A DNA stretch of 64,000 nucleotides from Oncomelania hupensis (GCA_036898135.1 CM072511.1:161381814-161445813); one strand, 5' to 3'. Counted from the stretch's first letter, positions 10,241 through 21,751 are shown. The notes: generated by a model from the sequence alone, not told the origin. A program made the numbers and translations.

Positions 10241-11657
10241 ACAAATTATATGGAAAAGAATGAGGAGGACATACAAAATTACAAAAGACACAAAGACAAC
10301 AACAACAATAACAAATAACAAAAGAAAAAAAAGAAAGAAAACATACGACAAAAACAAAAACAACAACAACAACAAACATTTTAAAACAGCAACAAAATCT
10401 GCCGTAATCATGTTCATTACGTCCTGTGTGACAACAAAATAAGACAAAAAGAACATCACGACTTTACGTAACGCCCATCTTGCTCTTTTTATTTTGGCCA
10501 TGGTTGCAGCTAACAAGAGTTGAATTCTTGCAACCAATAGGCCTGATCTCTGTTTCTGGACACCGCCACACCCCCTCCTCATCCCCCCCGACCCCCTCCC
10601 CACTCCCCACCATTTTCCATTCCGGTCTTGTCTAACCTTGCCTTGCCCAGCAAATTTCACAAACTGCGGACAAAAGAAGCAACAAGAAGAATGACGCCTC
10701 TATTTTCGTAGCGCGGTGCACTTGGTGCGGGTCAAGGGAAACAATTTTGTGTGTCTGAAAACGAAATGCTTTTCAATTACGACAACAGCATGGCGTACAG
10801 TGCTTTCACTGGGGCGGAGGCTGAGATGAAACTAGTCCTTACCTTTTTCTGGAACTGAAGGAACTTTCACAAAATGTTAAATACACACAAGCGAAACCAA
10901 TGTAACAATCCAAATCCAAAAAAAAAATTCACAACGACTTCGTTCATCTTCAGTAAGACATTTCCACAATTCCGGTTCTGAGGGGAAAAAAACCAAGATT
11001 TTTCTTGCGCATTTCTCGATTGCGTTGACTGAAATAGAGACTAGATTTGAGCTAAGTATCATGGGGTTTGATTACATGGGTGTGAGGGTTGGCTGGTAGG
11101 TTGGTTAGAGGGGAGGGGTAGGGCAGCAGTGTCTGAAACGACTAATACACAACCGAAAAATGTGAAGACATTTATCAGACTGCTGAATGAGCTCCGCCAA
11201 ATAGCAACAATTGGTCTGAACTCAGTACGCACCCACCCCCACCCCTTCGCCCATGCACCCACGCCTATCCTCCCCATGCACGCGCTCCCCCTCCCCCCAC
11301 CCCCTTCTCTCAATCTCCCTCACACCCTACGTCTCCACGCCCTCCGTCTCCACGCCACAACTAATTTCCTCGTGTAATGGCACGACCAATCCGCGTGCAC
11401 ACCAAAAGAAGAATACATGATACGGATATTTTGGACGCGTTATCAGCGTCCTTTGTCCTTTTCAACTGAGCTCGTCTCCTCCAACATAATTCAGAACTGC
11501 GCGCAACCGGCATATGTCGCCATTAACAATCAGGATAATTAAAATAAAGCGTTTTGGTTGGACAAATGGAGCAAATCAATCCAGCAACGTAGTTCTATAT
11601 TATTTCGGAGTGCACCCAACTTAGCCGTTTCAACTCTATACTGATTACTCCACCATT
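10241..11657. other. Unassigned sequence
   Basis: A CAA-rich stretch is followed by mixed sequence with C-rich patches (10560-10610, 11225-11310). No gene, tRNA or known repeat was recognised. Confidence 0.5.
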
Positions 11658-11715
11658 GACAGATAAGATAAGATAAGATAAGAAGATAAAGATACGATAA
11701 GATAAGGTAAGATAA
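11658..11715. repeat. (AGATA)n microsatellite
   Basis: GATAA-type pentamers with a few substitutions. Confidence 0.9.
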
Positions 11716-11767
11716 AAAAAAACATAAAACATCTGTCTTACCTTTCACAAGAAATTACTTAGTAGTG

Positions 11768-12088
11768 TGGTTATTGCTTTAGGTCCAGCGGACCCTTACG
11801 AGCCAAATCAGGGCCAGAGAAGTGAAAGAGGACTCACCCCTGATCCGCATAAAAGATCTGCCGAAACAACCCTAGTGGTAACACTGAAGGCAATCTACCA
11901 GCCGGTCACTTTACAATAAAGACATCCCGCGCAGGGAACGCTGAGGCTATACTCTAATTTATCGAACCCCCGTTTACAAAAACAAAGTAGAATACAAACA
12001 TCATTATACAATATCAAAAAAACACATACAAATAAAATTTTCAGAAAGTGGGGATACTATTTATACTGAAACCCCCGGCACCCCCACG
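11768..12088 (-). repeat. Family A retroposon, copy A5, internally deleted
   Basis: Antisense copy that starts at GTTATTGCTTTAGGTCC and ends in the hairpin CCCCCGGCAC...GGGGGG. About 250 bp of the usual middle is missing, with a join near 12036 (AAATAAAA to TTTTCAGAAAG). Confidence 0.82.
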
Positions 12089-12258
12089 GGGGGATAATGG
12101 TGTACAAGCGGGTGCGCATACATTTTCTTTAAAACTAATAAAACAGTTTTATTTTGTATATATTCAATCAATTCAAGTCAATCAATTTATTTTAAGTCAT
12201 TCCACATAACTAAGATGTATTTTTGGAGGGGGGGGATAAGGGGGGGTGAGGTGGAGTG

Positions 12259-12839
12259 TGTTACACTGTTGTTGTTTTTATCAATGGTTGATTCAGCCCC
12301 GATGCTTGAATCTTGATAAGTGTAACTCAGATTCGTTTATCCAGGCAACCTGTTCACTCAGCAACAAGGCAGTAGTCGTCGTACGAAGTTTTCCAACTGT
12401 ACTCAGCGTACATCAACAACTGCATACAATCGCTCAATCGGTCTTTTTTTCACTTTCACTTTTTCACTTTTCCAACTAACTTTTTTGAAACAGTGTGGTA
12501 TTTATATTGTCTCTCTATACTCTAGAGAAAGTTCGAACATTCCAGCGTGACGCAATTACATCCACTCACAATAAAATCACCGGAACGATCCACTGTCTTA
12601 CGTCATACAACTTTATTTAGGTTAGCAGAATCTCGTAGCTACCACTTGATTTATCTACATGCTTCGATCGATAGTAAACAAGTAATTCTCCAATAATATG
12701 GACCAAGGAAAATTATCAACAGTATACAAAGCTTCTTTTAACAACAACGCAAAATCAAATCAAAGTTAAATACACTCTGTTATTGCATGCTTTGCAAAAC
12801 AAAACGATAGGAACTATCGTGCGCGTCTCAAACGTAATA
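12259..12839 (-). mobile_element. Solo LTR with 5 bp TSD
   Basis: The termini are TGTTAC at 12259 and GTAATA (GTAACA mutated) at 12839. GAGTG lies directly outside both ends (12254-12258 and 12840-12844), a 5 bp TSD. The other copy (34087-34640) gives the orientation: TGTTACGTG start, a TATATAA-like box, and AATAAA about 80 bp later. That is the U3-R-U5 order of an LTR. No internal gag-pol region or second LTR is adjacent, so it is a solo LTR. The 5 bp TSD fits Gypsy or BEL type. Confidence 0.78.
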
Positions 12840-12844
12840 GAGTG

Positions 12845-14325
12845 TCATTGTTGATTTTTCGGTAGGCATTAGCTCCCTGTGAAGAGTTCTTTTTCTTTTC
12901 ATTTTTAAAAATCTCTCTTCGTTTATCCAAAAGTACAGGTGTGATCCACCGTTTCTTTGAGCGGTACTTGCCAAGGACCTCGGTGGCGGCATCTGCCACA
13001 GCTGAGTTGAAGGGGTGGTCATGATGTGGACATCTACTTCACCAGCTCCCAAAATGAGCAGTGGTGAAAATTTAACTCCAATTATGGCTTGAAGATTTCT
13101 GCCACCTCTTGGTCTTGCAATTTGTCCAGGTCGAACTTTAGTCTGGTGCACTTTGCTGTGTTTACTCTCTTCAAGTGGAGCCGGAAGAACATCATCACGA
13201 GATCGTGGCAACTTCCGATGGTTGCTCCTGGAAAAGTGCGTGTCCTGCCAATATTGATGCTTGATCTGAAGCGTTTCTTGATTATAATGTAGTCAATCTG
13301 GTTGTGATGCTCCCCGCCGGGACTGTGCCATATCCACCGTCTGTATTTTTTTGTGTGGAGACCAAGCAGGTTTGTCAGTATTAGACTGTTGTATCTAGCA
13401 ATCTTCAAGGGTCTCAGACCCCTGTCAATTGCTTCGTTGTGTGGTGTGGTCCACATGTGCCTCACCAGTTATGGTGCGCATCTTGGCCAACTTTGGCATT
13501 CCAGTCGCTTTGCACTATGACTATATCCTTCTTCGGCACTTGGTCACGGACAGCCTGCAGATGTTAATAGAAATCCTCGACTTCGCTGTCGTCATAGTCT
13601 AATTTTGTGGTATAGGCCTGGATGATGGTGATGTTGAAAGGGGCTGCTCTCAGACGGATGGTAACGAGTCTACTGGAGACTGGGCGGCAATCCATGACAG
13701 TGGCTAGAATGTCTTTGTGGACCACGAATCCAACGCCGTGTTCGTGCCTGGTAATTTTTTTCGCTAACATAAATCTTGTGGCCTTTGTCGGTCGTTGTTT
13801 TATCTAGGTCTTTCCAGCGCAGTTCGCCGATGCCTAAAATGTTCCATCGATAGTGGTCCAGCTCGTGGGCCAGCTCTTCTCATTTTCCCTTTGCAGTTAG
13901 GGTCCTGACATTCCAGGTTCCTACAGGTATGACGATGTTGTCTCTTGTGCGGATCTTGCTAAGTTGTCGATCGGTAGCATACTTATAATCTCCGTCCTGG
14001 TGTCCAACGGAAGGCGCGGTCCTTGATGATCCGGGCGACTACCGATCCGGTATGGAGTGAGGGGTTCTTTTCATCATACGGTGTGTCTTGGGCAAGAAAG
14101 ACCTGGCAGTGTCCAATCCTCTCCAGGCTGGCTGTTGGCCACAGCCGAAATCCACGAGTACAGAGTGGCTCGCCTTGGCCCCGAGCACTTGGTCGGTGAA
14201 CCTGTAGTAACATGAGGTTCCTCCGTCCTGGCCGGTGCCTTCTGTATAGAAGACTTTCGCCCAATGATGCCGTGCTGACATCACTCCCGTTAGTCGCCTC
14301 TTACGACACGCCGGGAAACGTTGGC
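12845..14325 (-). pseudogene. RTE-like LINE: 5' leader plus APE endonuclease pseudogene
   Basis: Minus strand. A leader (14325 to about 13945) is shared with 18400-18150. Next is an apurinic-type endonuclease: GTWNVRTLTAKG (about 13925), WNILGIGELRWK with the metal-binding Glu (about 13840), HGVGFVVHKDI and SSRLVTIRLRAAPFNITIIQAY (13740-13600), VPKKDIVIVQSDWNAKVGQDA (13540-13480), YRRWIWHSPGGEHHNQIDYI (13345-13285), then FPGATIGSCHDLVMM (13230-13190). The usual catalytic SDH is SCH here. At least two frameshifts and a TAA after EVEDFY (about 13565) kill the frame. The sequence family is the endonuclease/reverse transcriptase LINE type often misannotated as a craniofacial development protein. 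The reverse transcriptase part is missing: the copy stops at the solo LTR. Confidence 0.9.
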
Positions 14326-14791
14326 TCTACTATAGGTAACTAAAACCCAAACTAAAAAGACAAGTTACCCTCCCTACCCCCCACCCCCACACACACACTT
14401 CCGAATAAGGCCTACTGCTATCGCATTTCGGAAGAATTCGGAAGAAATCGGATGCCATGTCAATGTATCGCCAAGGCATACATGTAGGGACTATTCTTGC
14501 ACGAAATGTCCCTTTCGGAAAGAAATGTTGCAAAACCAATAAAAATGTGATGCAATTGCTATGGTCATCAGCCATTCCTTGAGCTAGAGATTGGGTTTCG
14601 ATGTCTTTCACGTGTATTATCAAAGACTCGCTGAAATTTTTATTTTAATTCAATAGAAGAATGCATTTTATAAAATGGGGTGAAATAAAATACACAGGCA
14701 AACCAACCGCAAATAATGGTGGTTAATACGGCATTGTTAATAAAATAAAATAATTATTACACACACGCTCTTTGTTCAAAGACTTAGTTTA
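14326..14791. other. Unassigned sequence
   Basis: AT-rich DNA with a short CA/CCCC patch at 14370-14400. No feature was recognised. Confidence 0.5.
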
Positions 14792-15190
14792 CGAGATCCA
14801 ACAGTTAGCTCAGTGGTGCAGGCAGTGTACTGGAATTTCAGGCGGTGATATTGCAGCTGGCACAGTCAGACCCCGTCGACGGCCTGGGGTAATTAAAAGA
14901 AAAACAAGAATGTGTAATTGCCCTGAGACTGTGCACCTACTCCTTCGGATGAGAGCTTAAACCAAGGACTAGTCTACGCACGCCCGCACTCGATCGCATG
15001 GACTTTAAAGATCCAGACGCTCATGTCCTATATGGGTGAATGCCGGTCAGGATTGTGCTCAGTCGTCCGGGCGACAGATTATGCGCCCAAAGGTTGCAAG
15101 TGGGCGTCTCTGGCGGCTTGAGTTAGATCCTGTATCGGCCTGCGCCCAGTGCAGCTCTTGAGCAGGAAAGGCGCTATGTGAGGTAGAGTT
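14792..15190 (+). repeat. SINE family C, near full-length copy
   Basis: The head has the A-box-like TTAGCTCAGTGGTGCAGGC. The body contains GGACTTTAAAGATCCAGACG and GGCGGCTTGAGTTAGATCCT. The 3' end reads GCAGGAAAGGCGCTATGTGAG. The same body modules occur at 15692-17645 and 25540-25742. The B box is not clear, so the tRNA origin is tentative. Confidence 0.65.
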
Positions 15191-15537
15191 TAACTAAAAT
15201 GAATACGGCAACTAGCCTTGAAGTACAGGAACACTCAAACGGAGGTCAAGACGCAAACACGTTGCAGACGCAAATGCCTCATGCCTGGGCTGATGAGGAA
15301 GGCAACGTCATAATGCTGACATGCCTCTGGGCAATGACCTGGCTCGTCCAGGCTCCCCACAACAGGGCAAAAATCAATGACACTTAGACCTCTCTAATCC
15401 TGTTAGGAGTGCGACATGATAGTGCTTGTATGGGTCACTGTGCGCTCTTTCTAAGTAGGCCAATGTCAAGAAATATGTACTACCCATGACATCAATAAAA
15501 CTACAAACTAAAAAAATAAATACACCCCTTCCCCCCC

Positions 15538-15690
15538 CCAAAAAAAAAAAAAAAAAAAAAAGAAGTAAATAAATAAATAAATAAAAAAATAAAAATAAAA
15601 TAAAATAAAAAAATAAAGAAATAAATAAAAAAATAACATAAAATAAAAAATATAAAAAAAATAAAAATAAAATAATATCCACACAAAAAA
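15538..15690. repeat. Poly(A) and AAAT-rich tract
   Basis: An A run from about 15540 to 15560 is followed by AAAT/AAATAA repeats. Open frames on the minus strand are Phe/Tyr-rich translations of this tract. Confidence 0.93.
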
Positions 15691-15940
15691 AAAACCAACT
15701 CCTTGAGACACAGCGCCCATACGCCTTCGGGTATAAACCAAGGTCTGGGCTGTGCACGCACGCATTCCCTTGCACGGATTTTAAAGATTCCGACGCTCAT
15801 GTCCTAAACGTGTGAGTGCCGGCTATACAGATACACCCAGCACGCACTAGGTGCCTTCTCCCCAATACCCGCTTGCCCAGGATTGTGTTTAGTTGTCCTG
15901 ACGTCAGACGATGTGCCCAAAGGCTGCAAGCGGGCGCCTT

Positions 15941-17515
15941 GAGTGGCTACAAATTCCCTTCTGTAAATGAGGACAATTAACCATCTTGTATCTGGAGTTA
16001 GATCCTGCATCGGCCAGCGTCGTGAGTGGCTACAAATTCCCTTCTGTAAATGAGGCCAATTACCATCTTGTATCTTGAGTTAGATCCTGCATCGGACAGC
16101 GTCTTGAGTGGCTACAAATTCCCTTCTGTAAATGAGGACAATTACCATCTTGTATCTTGACTTAGATCCTGCATCGGCCAGCGTCTTGAGTGGCTACAAA
16201 TTCTCTTCTGTAAATGAGGACAATTACCATCTAGTATCTTGAGTTAGATCCTGCATCGGCCAGCGTCTTGAGTGACTACAAATTCCCTTCTGTAAATGAG
16301 GCCAATTAACCATCTTGTATCTTGAGTTAGATCTTGTATCGGCTAGCGCCTTAAGTGGCTACAAATTCCCTTCTGTAAATGAGGCCAATTAACCATCTTG
16401 TATCTTGAGTTAGATCCTGTATCGGCTAGCGCCTTGAGTGGCTACAAATTCCCTTCTGTAAATGAGGCCAATTAACCATCTTGTATCTTGAGTTAGATCC
16501 TATATCGGCTAGCGCCTTGAGTGGCTACAAATTCCCTTCTGTAAATGAGGCCAATTAACAATCTTGTATCTTGAGTTAGATCCTGTATCGGCTAGCGCCT
16601 TGAGTGGCTACAAATTCCCTTCTGTAAATGAGGCCAATTAACCATCTTGTATCTTGAGTTAGATCCTGTATCGGCTAGCGCCTTGAGTGGCTACAAATTC
16701 CCTTCTGTAAATGAGGCCAATTAACCATCTTGTATCTTGAGTTAGATCCTGTATCGGCCAGCGTCTTGAGTGGCTACAAATTCCCTTCTGTAAATGAGGA
16801 CAATTACCATCTTGTATCTTGAGTTAGATCCTGCATCGGCCAGCGTCTTGAGTGGCTACAAATTCTCTTCTGTAAATGAGGACAATTACCATCTAGTATC
16901 TTGAGTTAGATCCTGCATCGGCCAGCGTCTTGAGTGACTACAAATTCCCTTCTGTAAATGAGGCCAATTAACCATCTTGTATCTTGAGTTAGATCCTGTA
17001 TCGGCTAGCGCCTTAAGTGGCTACAAATTCCCTTCTGTAAATGAGGCCAATTAACCATCTTGTATCTTGAGTTAGATCCTGTATCGGCTAGCGCCTTGAG
17101 TGGCTACAAATTCCCTTCTGTAAATGAGAGGCCAATTAACCATCTTGTATCTTGAGTTAGATCCTGTATTGGCCGTCGCCTTGAGTGACTACAAATTCCC
17201 TTTCTGTAAATGAGGCCAATTAACCATCTTGTATCTTGAGTTAGATCCTGTATCGGCTAGCGCCTTGAGTGGCTACAAATTCCCTTCTGTAAATGAGGCC
17301 AATTAACCATCTTGTATCTTGAGTTAGAGCCTGTATCGGCCAGCGTCTTGAGTGGCTACAAATTCCCTTTTGTATATGAGGCCAATTAACCATCTTGTAT
17401 CTTGAGTTAGATCCTGTATCGGCCAGCGCCTTCAGTGGCTACAAATTCCCTTCTGTAAATGAGGCCAATTAACCATCTTGTATCTTGAGTTAGATCCTGT
17501 ATCAGCCAGCGTCTT
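15941..17515 (+). repeat. 82-83 bp minisatellite, about 19 units
   Basis: Each unit begins GAGTGGCTACAAATTCCC and ends at GGCCAGCGCCTT. The measured spacing between successive GAGTG starts is 82 or 83 bp. A distinctive run of variants (TTCTCTTCTG, CATCTAGTATC, GTGACTAC) appears near 16201 and again near 16863, 662 bp or eight units later, showing a higher-order duplication. Confidence 0.95.
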
Positions 17516-17550
17516 GAGCGGTTCGTAAGCTTGCAAAGCGCTATGTAAGA

Positions 17551-17579
17551 ACCTTTAAAAAAAAAAAAAAAATAAAAAA

Positions 17580-17640
<61 letters not shown>
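17551..17640. repeat. Poly(A)/(AAT)n tail
   Basis: A run followed by AAT repeats, directly after the SINE-C 3' end. Confidence 0.95.
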
Positions 17641-17881
17641 GTTACGTACAGCCATTTCTGCTGCAATAAAAAATAGAACAAAATTACGGGGATCACATAA
17701 CAAGAATTTACACCAAGATTGTTTTAAAACCTCTCAACTTATCCATCACTTGAAACACCATACCATACACATCGCACATATTAAGAAGCGTTTAAATAAT
17801 ATCAAGTTCTTATGTATACAAATAAACATTTAACCTAAAACATCAACATTCACACCCACACACCTAATAAGCCATGAAGGG

Positions 17882-18400
17882 TAATAGTATAAAATCCTAT
17901 CCTATCCTATCCCATCCCGAAAATCGATTCGAAAGTCGTTTGGGCACCACAGATGATCGTTTAACCAGGGTACTCCATCTTTCTCTGTCCTCAGCAACCC
18001 TCACGGCTTCGCTCAGGGTCAAGCCAGCCCATTCTAGAATATTGTCCTCCCACTCTTTCGGTCTCCCTCTTCTTCTGCCTCCTTGCATCGTGCCTTGCAG
18101 GATGGTCTTTGCAAGGCCTGATGTTCTGGTGAGGTGGCTATACCATCGGATTCATCATACGGAGTCTTGGGTAAGAAAGATCTGTCGGGGCCCAATCCTC
18201 TCCAGGCTTTTGGCCACAGCCTAAATCCACGAGTACAGTGTGGCTCGCCTTGGCCCACAGCACGTTGTTGTTGAACCTGTAGTAACATGAGGTTCCTCTG
18301 TCCTGGCCGGTGACTTCTGTGTAGAAGACTTTCGCCAAGTGATGCCGTGCTAACACCACCCCTGTTAATCGCCTCTTACGACGCGTCGGGAATCGTTGGG
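17882..18400 (-). mobile_element. Internally deleted non-autonomous LINE derivative
   Basis: On the minus strand, 18400-18150 matches the leader of the LINE at 14325-13990 (TCGTAAGAGGCGATTAACAG, CATGTTACTACAGGTTCA). At about 18150 it jumps directly to the LINE 3' end (CCGATGGTATAGCCACCTCA, then GRRRGRPKEWEDNILEWAGL in translation), ending in a (GGATA)n tail at about 17900. All of the endonuclease and most of the reverse transcriptase are deleted. It is about 520 bp long, with intact outer ends. Confidence 0.82.
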
Positions 18401-18536
18401 TATATTCTATTCAATGCCCGAACCCACAGGACAACTGCGTCATACAGAAACAAAAAAAGAACATCCCCAGTAGTGTCGGGTAATTAACTTATTCCAGCCT
18501 CTTGAGTTCAAGTGAAATGACCTTGGATGCATTTGT

Positions 18537-18645
18537 GTGTGTGTGTGTGTGTGTTTTGTGTATGTGTAGGTGCTTTTGTGTTTGTATGTGTGTGTGTTTG
18601 TGTGTGTGTGTGGGGGGGGGGGGGGGGGGGGGGGGGAAGGGGGGG
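18537..18645. repeat. (GT)n with long poly(G)
   Basis: GT repeats run into about 25 consecutive G (18612-18636), then AAGGGGGGG. Long G runs are hard to assemble and could form G-quadruplexes. Confidence 0.95.
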
Positions 18646-18689
18646 TGTAGAGAAAGGCAGACAGACGCCGATAGGATGTCTGTGTTCAA

Positions 18690-18815
18690 ACAAGTTTATT
18701 TATGAATTTATTTAGTTGTTTATTTGTTTACTCGTTCTTATATAGCGCTTTTCCAGCTCAATAGCTGCTCAAGGCGCTGGCCGATACAGGATCTGACTCC
18801 ATGAGCCCGAGTACA
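18690..18815 (-). repeat. SINE-C 3' end
   Basis: Antisense. The minus strand reads GATCCTGTATCGGCCAGCGC, then GAGCTGGAAAAGCGCTATAT, followed by an AAAC/AAAT tail. Confidence 0.7.
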
Positions 18816-19486
18816 TTCAAACAAAGAACAAATAACTGTAATGTCATAACGACATATTGGACAATGAGGCTCAATGCAGCCATATAAGCAAGGGTTGACT
18901 GTACGTCTTCCAAGTGAAATGAGAACAAACAAAAGAATCGGCAGACAGAAATGTGCTTAATTGGCCGTGCAAGACATCAAAAATACATTTGCAGAGAGGA
19001 AAAAAAACCTCACATAAAGTAATCAACAGAATGGTGTGTTCTACGCTTTATTTTATGCGCAGGACAGGCAAAAACTGCAATGGATATGACAGAAAAGTGT
19101 GTTCTACGCTTGATGTTGTGTCCAAAACTGAAAAGAAAAGAGAAACATTTGGAGGAAAACAAATGTTTTAGTAATAAACAATCTGATTTTTTTAAATCGT
19201 TGGGCTGGATTTTCTGTGTCATTCTTTTAAAGAAATTGTATTTTTTTTCAAACGAGAGTAAAGGAGATTTAACAGAAATGGACATGGAATCCTACGAATT
19301 GAGGAACAAGTTCTGATTGTATTTACACAGCGCACTTTTCCATTTTTGAGAACTACTCTAGACGCTTAACTGAGGAACACTGACAAGCTATCGAAGTACC
19401 TTGCCAGCATCGACCTTCTCTCTTTTCACACACACACACATACACCTAAACACATATTTGCAATACATCACAACTGGGTTTATTTA
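18816..19486. other. Mostly unassigned sequence
   Basis: A weak SINE 3'-end-like stretch (CACAGCGCACTTTTCC) lies at 19325-19345 and CA repeats near 19430. No supported gene. Confidence 0.45.
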
Positions 19487-19755
19487 AGAATGTAGGAATC
19501 GGAAAGTGGTTTTCTGACGGGAAAGAAAGCAAACTTCTTCTAAAAATGTAAGAATCTAATGCAAAATTGGCTCTTTGGCTCTTTCTGTCAAAAAAGTTGA
19601 TCTAGTTCGTCCCCTATAGGCGACGAAATAGGTCGAATTTTATTCAAAATTTCTCCTTTTCTCCGTCCCGGAAAGAGCACTCCTGTGTACTTAAAACAAT
19701 CTCATGCACTACCACTGCACTCCCATGCACTAAAAGAGCACTCTATGTCCGTTTG
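19487..19755 (-). repeat. Family E repeat, copy 1
   Basis: The reverse complement matches 38430-38720. Shared blocks include AGAGCCAATTTTG, TTTTTTGACGGAAAGA, CCTATTTCGTCG, TCCGGGACGGAGAAAA-like sequence and GGAGTGCAGT..TAGTGCATG. Both copies adjoin TG/CA-rich DNA. No coding capacity; class unknown. Confidence 0.75.
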
Positions 19756-19904
19756 AAAAAAGTGTGTGTGCGTCTGTGCACTTGAATAAACGCACCCATT
19801 TGTGCGTTTTTATATATACACACACACACACACACACACCCAGACACCACACACACACAGCAGCAGGAACAACAACAATAACAACAACCACTCTAACGCA
19901 CACG

Positions 19905-20975
19905 TATAGAAACAGTTTTACCGTAGACTGTAGTTTGACAAATTTCAACGGAAAACAAGGTGGCAAGCCGTTCAAATGTATTTCCAGACACACGCATAGC
20001 CGCAAAAAACACATGTTCAAAAGTGTTAAGTTTCCTGGCGATGTTGTCACTGGGATATACCCTACCGAAGCAAAAGCAACAAGAGGAATGATAGGCCAAT
20101 ATTGGAACTATCTGCAAGTAAATAAAGTATTAAAATCGGCTCAGCCAATGTTTAGATATAGCGCAATACGTGTTTAGAATATGATGAAGCGCAAAGACCT
20201 TGACCTTTGAGAAAGTAGAAATACGAATGACGTAACATACTTAGCAGTAGTTGAAGTATCCAAAATGTAAAAAAAACAAACAAATAGGAAATTTCGGTTT
20301 AGTTTTTCTTGAGATGGAGCAAAAGCTGCGTTTTGAGGAAAAAAGATGAAATTGGGAGCGACAGACCCATCGACTGACCGACATCCGGACTGCTGCTGAC
20401 GGATGGCCCATGATTTGATACCAAAGCTCAACACAATTGGTTTAGCCGTTTCTGAGATATTGAGCTAAACGGGTTTAGCAACACAATTATTCCAGTCAGT
20501 GGCGTAGCTAGGGGAGTGGGAGGAGGGGTCCAAAGTCGAAAGTCCCCCAGGGCCCCCACTTGAGGAGGGCCCCCAAAGGAGTGTCTGAAAATTCTTTTTA
20601 CATTAAATATTAAATATTACGCCACCGCCATGTAATCTTATATACTGTACCAATTTGAATTTAGACTTATATATTTATTAAGTACATTATCTCATGTCAT
20701 GATGTCGAATGTCAAAATGCAGGGGCCCACAAAGAGGCCAAGCCCCCCAGGCCTCCAAATCCCTAGCTACGCCACTGACTCCAGTGACCTCGACCTTTGC
20801 GGTAAAACAAATATGATGCAGGCCACTAACCTAGGTAGGTAACGTCCCTATGAAGTTTAGTCGAAATCGGTCCAACGGTTCTTGGAATTCCAACGGACCG
20901 CCCGACCGACCGACATTTTGCTCATTCTGATTCCACCAAAATAAATTGGCTAAACTTATCAAATGGGACTGGGGT
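19905..20975 (+). repeat. Family F repeat, copy 1, split by a hAT MITE
   Basis: Shared landmarks with 34650-36670 and 39750-41410: CAAGCCGTTCAAATGTATTT, AAAAGTGTTAAGTTTCCTGG, GACCTTTGAGAAAGTA, AGCAGTAG, GGGAGCGACAGACC, GTTTAGCAACACAA and GACCTCGACCTTTG. Near its 3' end is CGACCGACCGAC. No ORF is conserved. Similar GACCTTTG/GACCGACC repeats are common in mollusc genomes; the class is uncertain. Confidence 0.75.
20497..20777. mobile_element. hAT-type MITE, copy 1
   Basis: Terminal inverted repeats CAGTGGCGTAGCTAGGG and CCCTAGCTACGCCACTG. Flanking 8 bp: ATTCCAGT (20489-20496) and ACTCCAGT (20778-20785), one mismatch. The 8 bp TSD and CAGTG termini fit hAT. It interrupts family F at a site that is intact (empty) in the copy at about 41200. 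No transposase. Confidence 0.88.
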
Positions 20976-21500
20976 ACAAGTTCATCAATCAATCAATTCC
21001 TTATCAGCTGTAATCCTACGAAACCACATGGGTGATAGGAAGGGCATCTCTTGATAGAAATCACAATACACAAGTTAGCCTTGAAGGCAAATGTAACGTT
21101 TGATGCACATTGCATTATTCAGTCAATTTTGGGTACCACAAACTATTATCGAAAAAGAGTGGGAAAATCGGATAACAACTATGAAAATTAGTTGTCTTAA
21201 ACAGCCTAAATATCACCAATTTCTCAGTCACAGATCATTCTCATATTCACAGTGAGTGTAGTCCTCCCTTCTTATCCCCCCCCAACCCCCTCCCTTGCAT
21301 CGGGGCACTTGATTTAATCCCCAAAATGAACCTCTTTCAAAACTACGGTATTGATGTATATCGATACATTCCGTTTGTTTATGTGGCTATGAATAGCACC
21401 GAGGATGATTCTAAAAACAGCACCGCTGCGATAGTGTGTGCATGATAGGCACAGCTGTTTGTTTGCATGACAAAGATTTGCGGTCAGTTGGAGCAGCGAA
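20976..21500. other. Unassigned sequence
   Basis: Unique-looking DNA. No gene or known repeat was seen. Confidence 0.5.
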
Positions 21501-21720
21501 TGTCTGTGATATCGGTTTGCAATGTGACTACAAATGGAATTTCCCTATATTGAGGAGGTATTATCTTGACTCAAATGTTATTATTCACCTTGCTATATTT
21601 TCACAGCATCAAACTTCTGCCTTATTCAGGCTACTGAAGTTGAAGTTGACAAATACTGACCCAGCTCAAACCAAGATTATTGTCACAGAACCACACACAG
21701 AAATAAAAGGAAGGTCAGAG
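21501..21720 (+). repeat. Family M exon-like repeat, plus copy
   Basis: ATATTGAGGAGGTATTATCT through TTCAGGCTACTGAAG is roughly 70% similar to the reverse complement of 22436-22544. It translates as RYYLDSN...LFRLLK. There is no GT donor here after CTGAAG. Its nature is unknown. Confidence 0.5.
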
Positions 21721-21751
21721 AAACAAATTGAAATCAAATTTCGTAAAGCCA

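Larger units (their letters stand above)
15692..17645 (+). repeat. SINE-C copy enlarged by an internal minisatellite
   Basis: The left part (15692-15940) matches the SINE-C body (GGATTTTAAAGATTCCGACG, CATGTCCT, AAAGGCTGCAAGCGGGCG). The right part (17516-17645) is the SINE-C 3' end (AAAGCGCTATGTAAGAACC) with an (AAT)n tail. Between them the segment containing GAGTTAGATCCTGTATCGGC, single-copy in other SINE-C members, is amplified. Confidence 0.82.

Noticed and set aside
15941..17515. CRISPR-like array
   Set aside because: Units are contiguous 82-83 bp repeats without unique spacers, in a eukaryotic SINE context.
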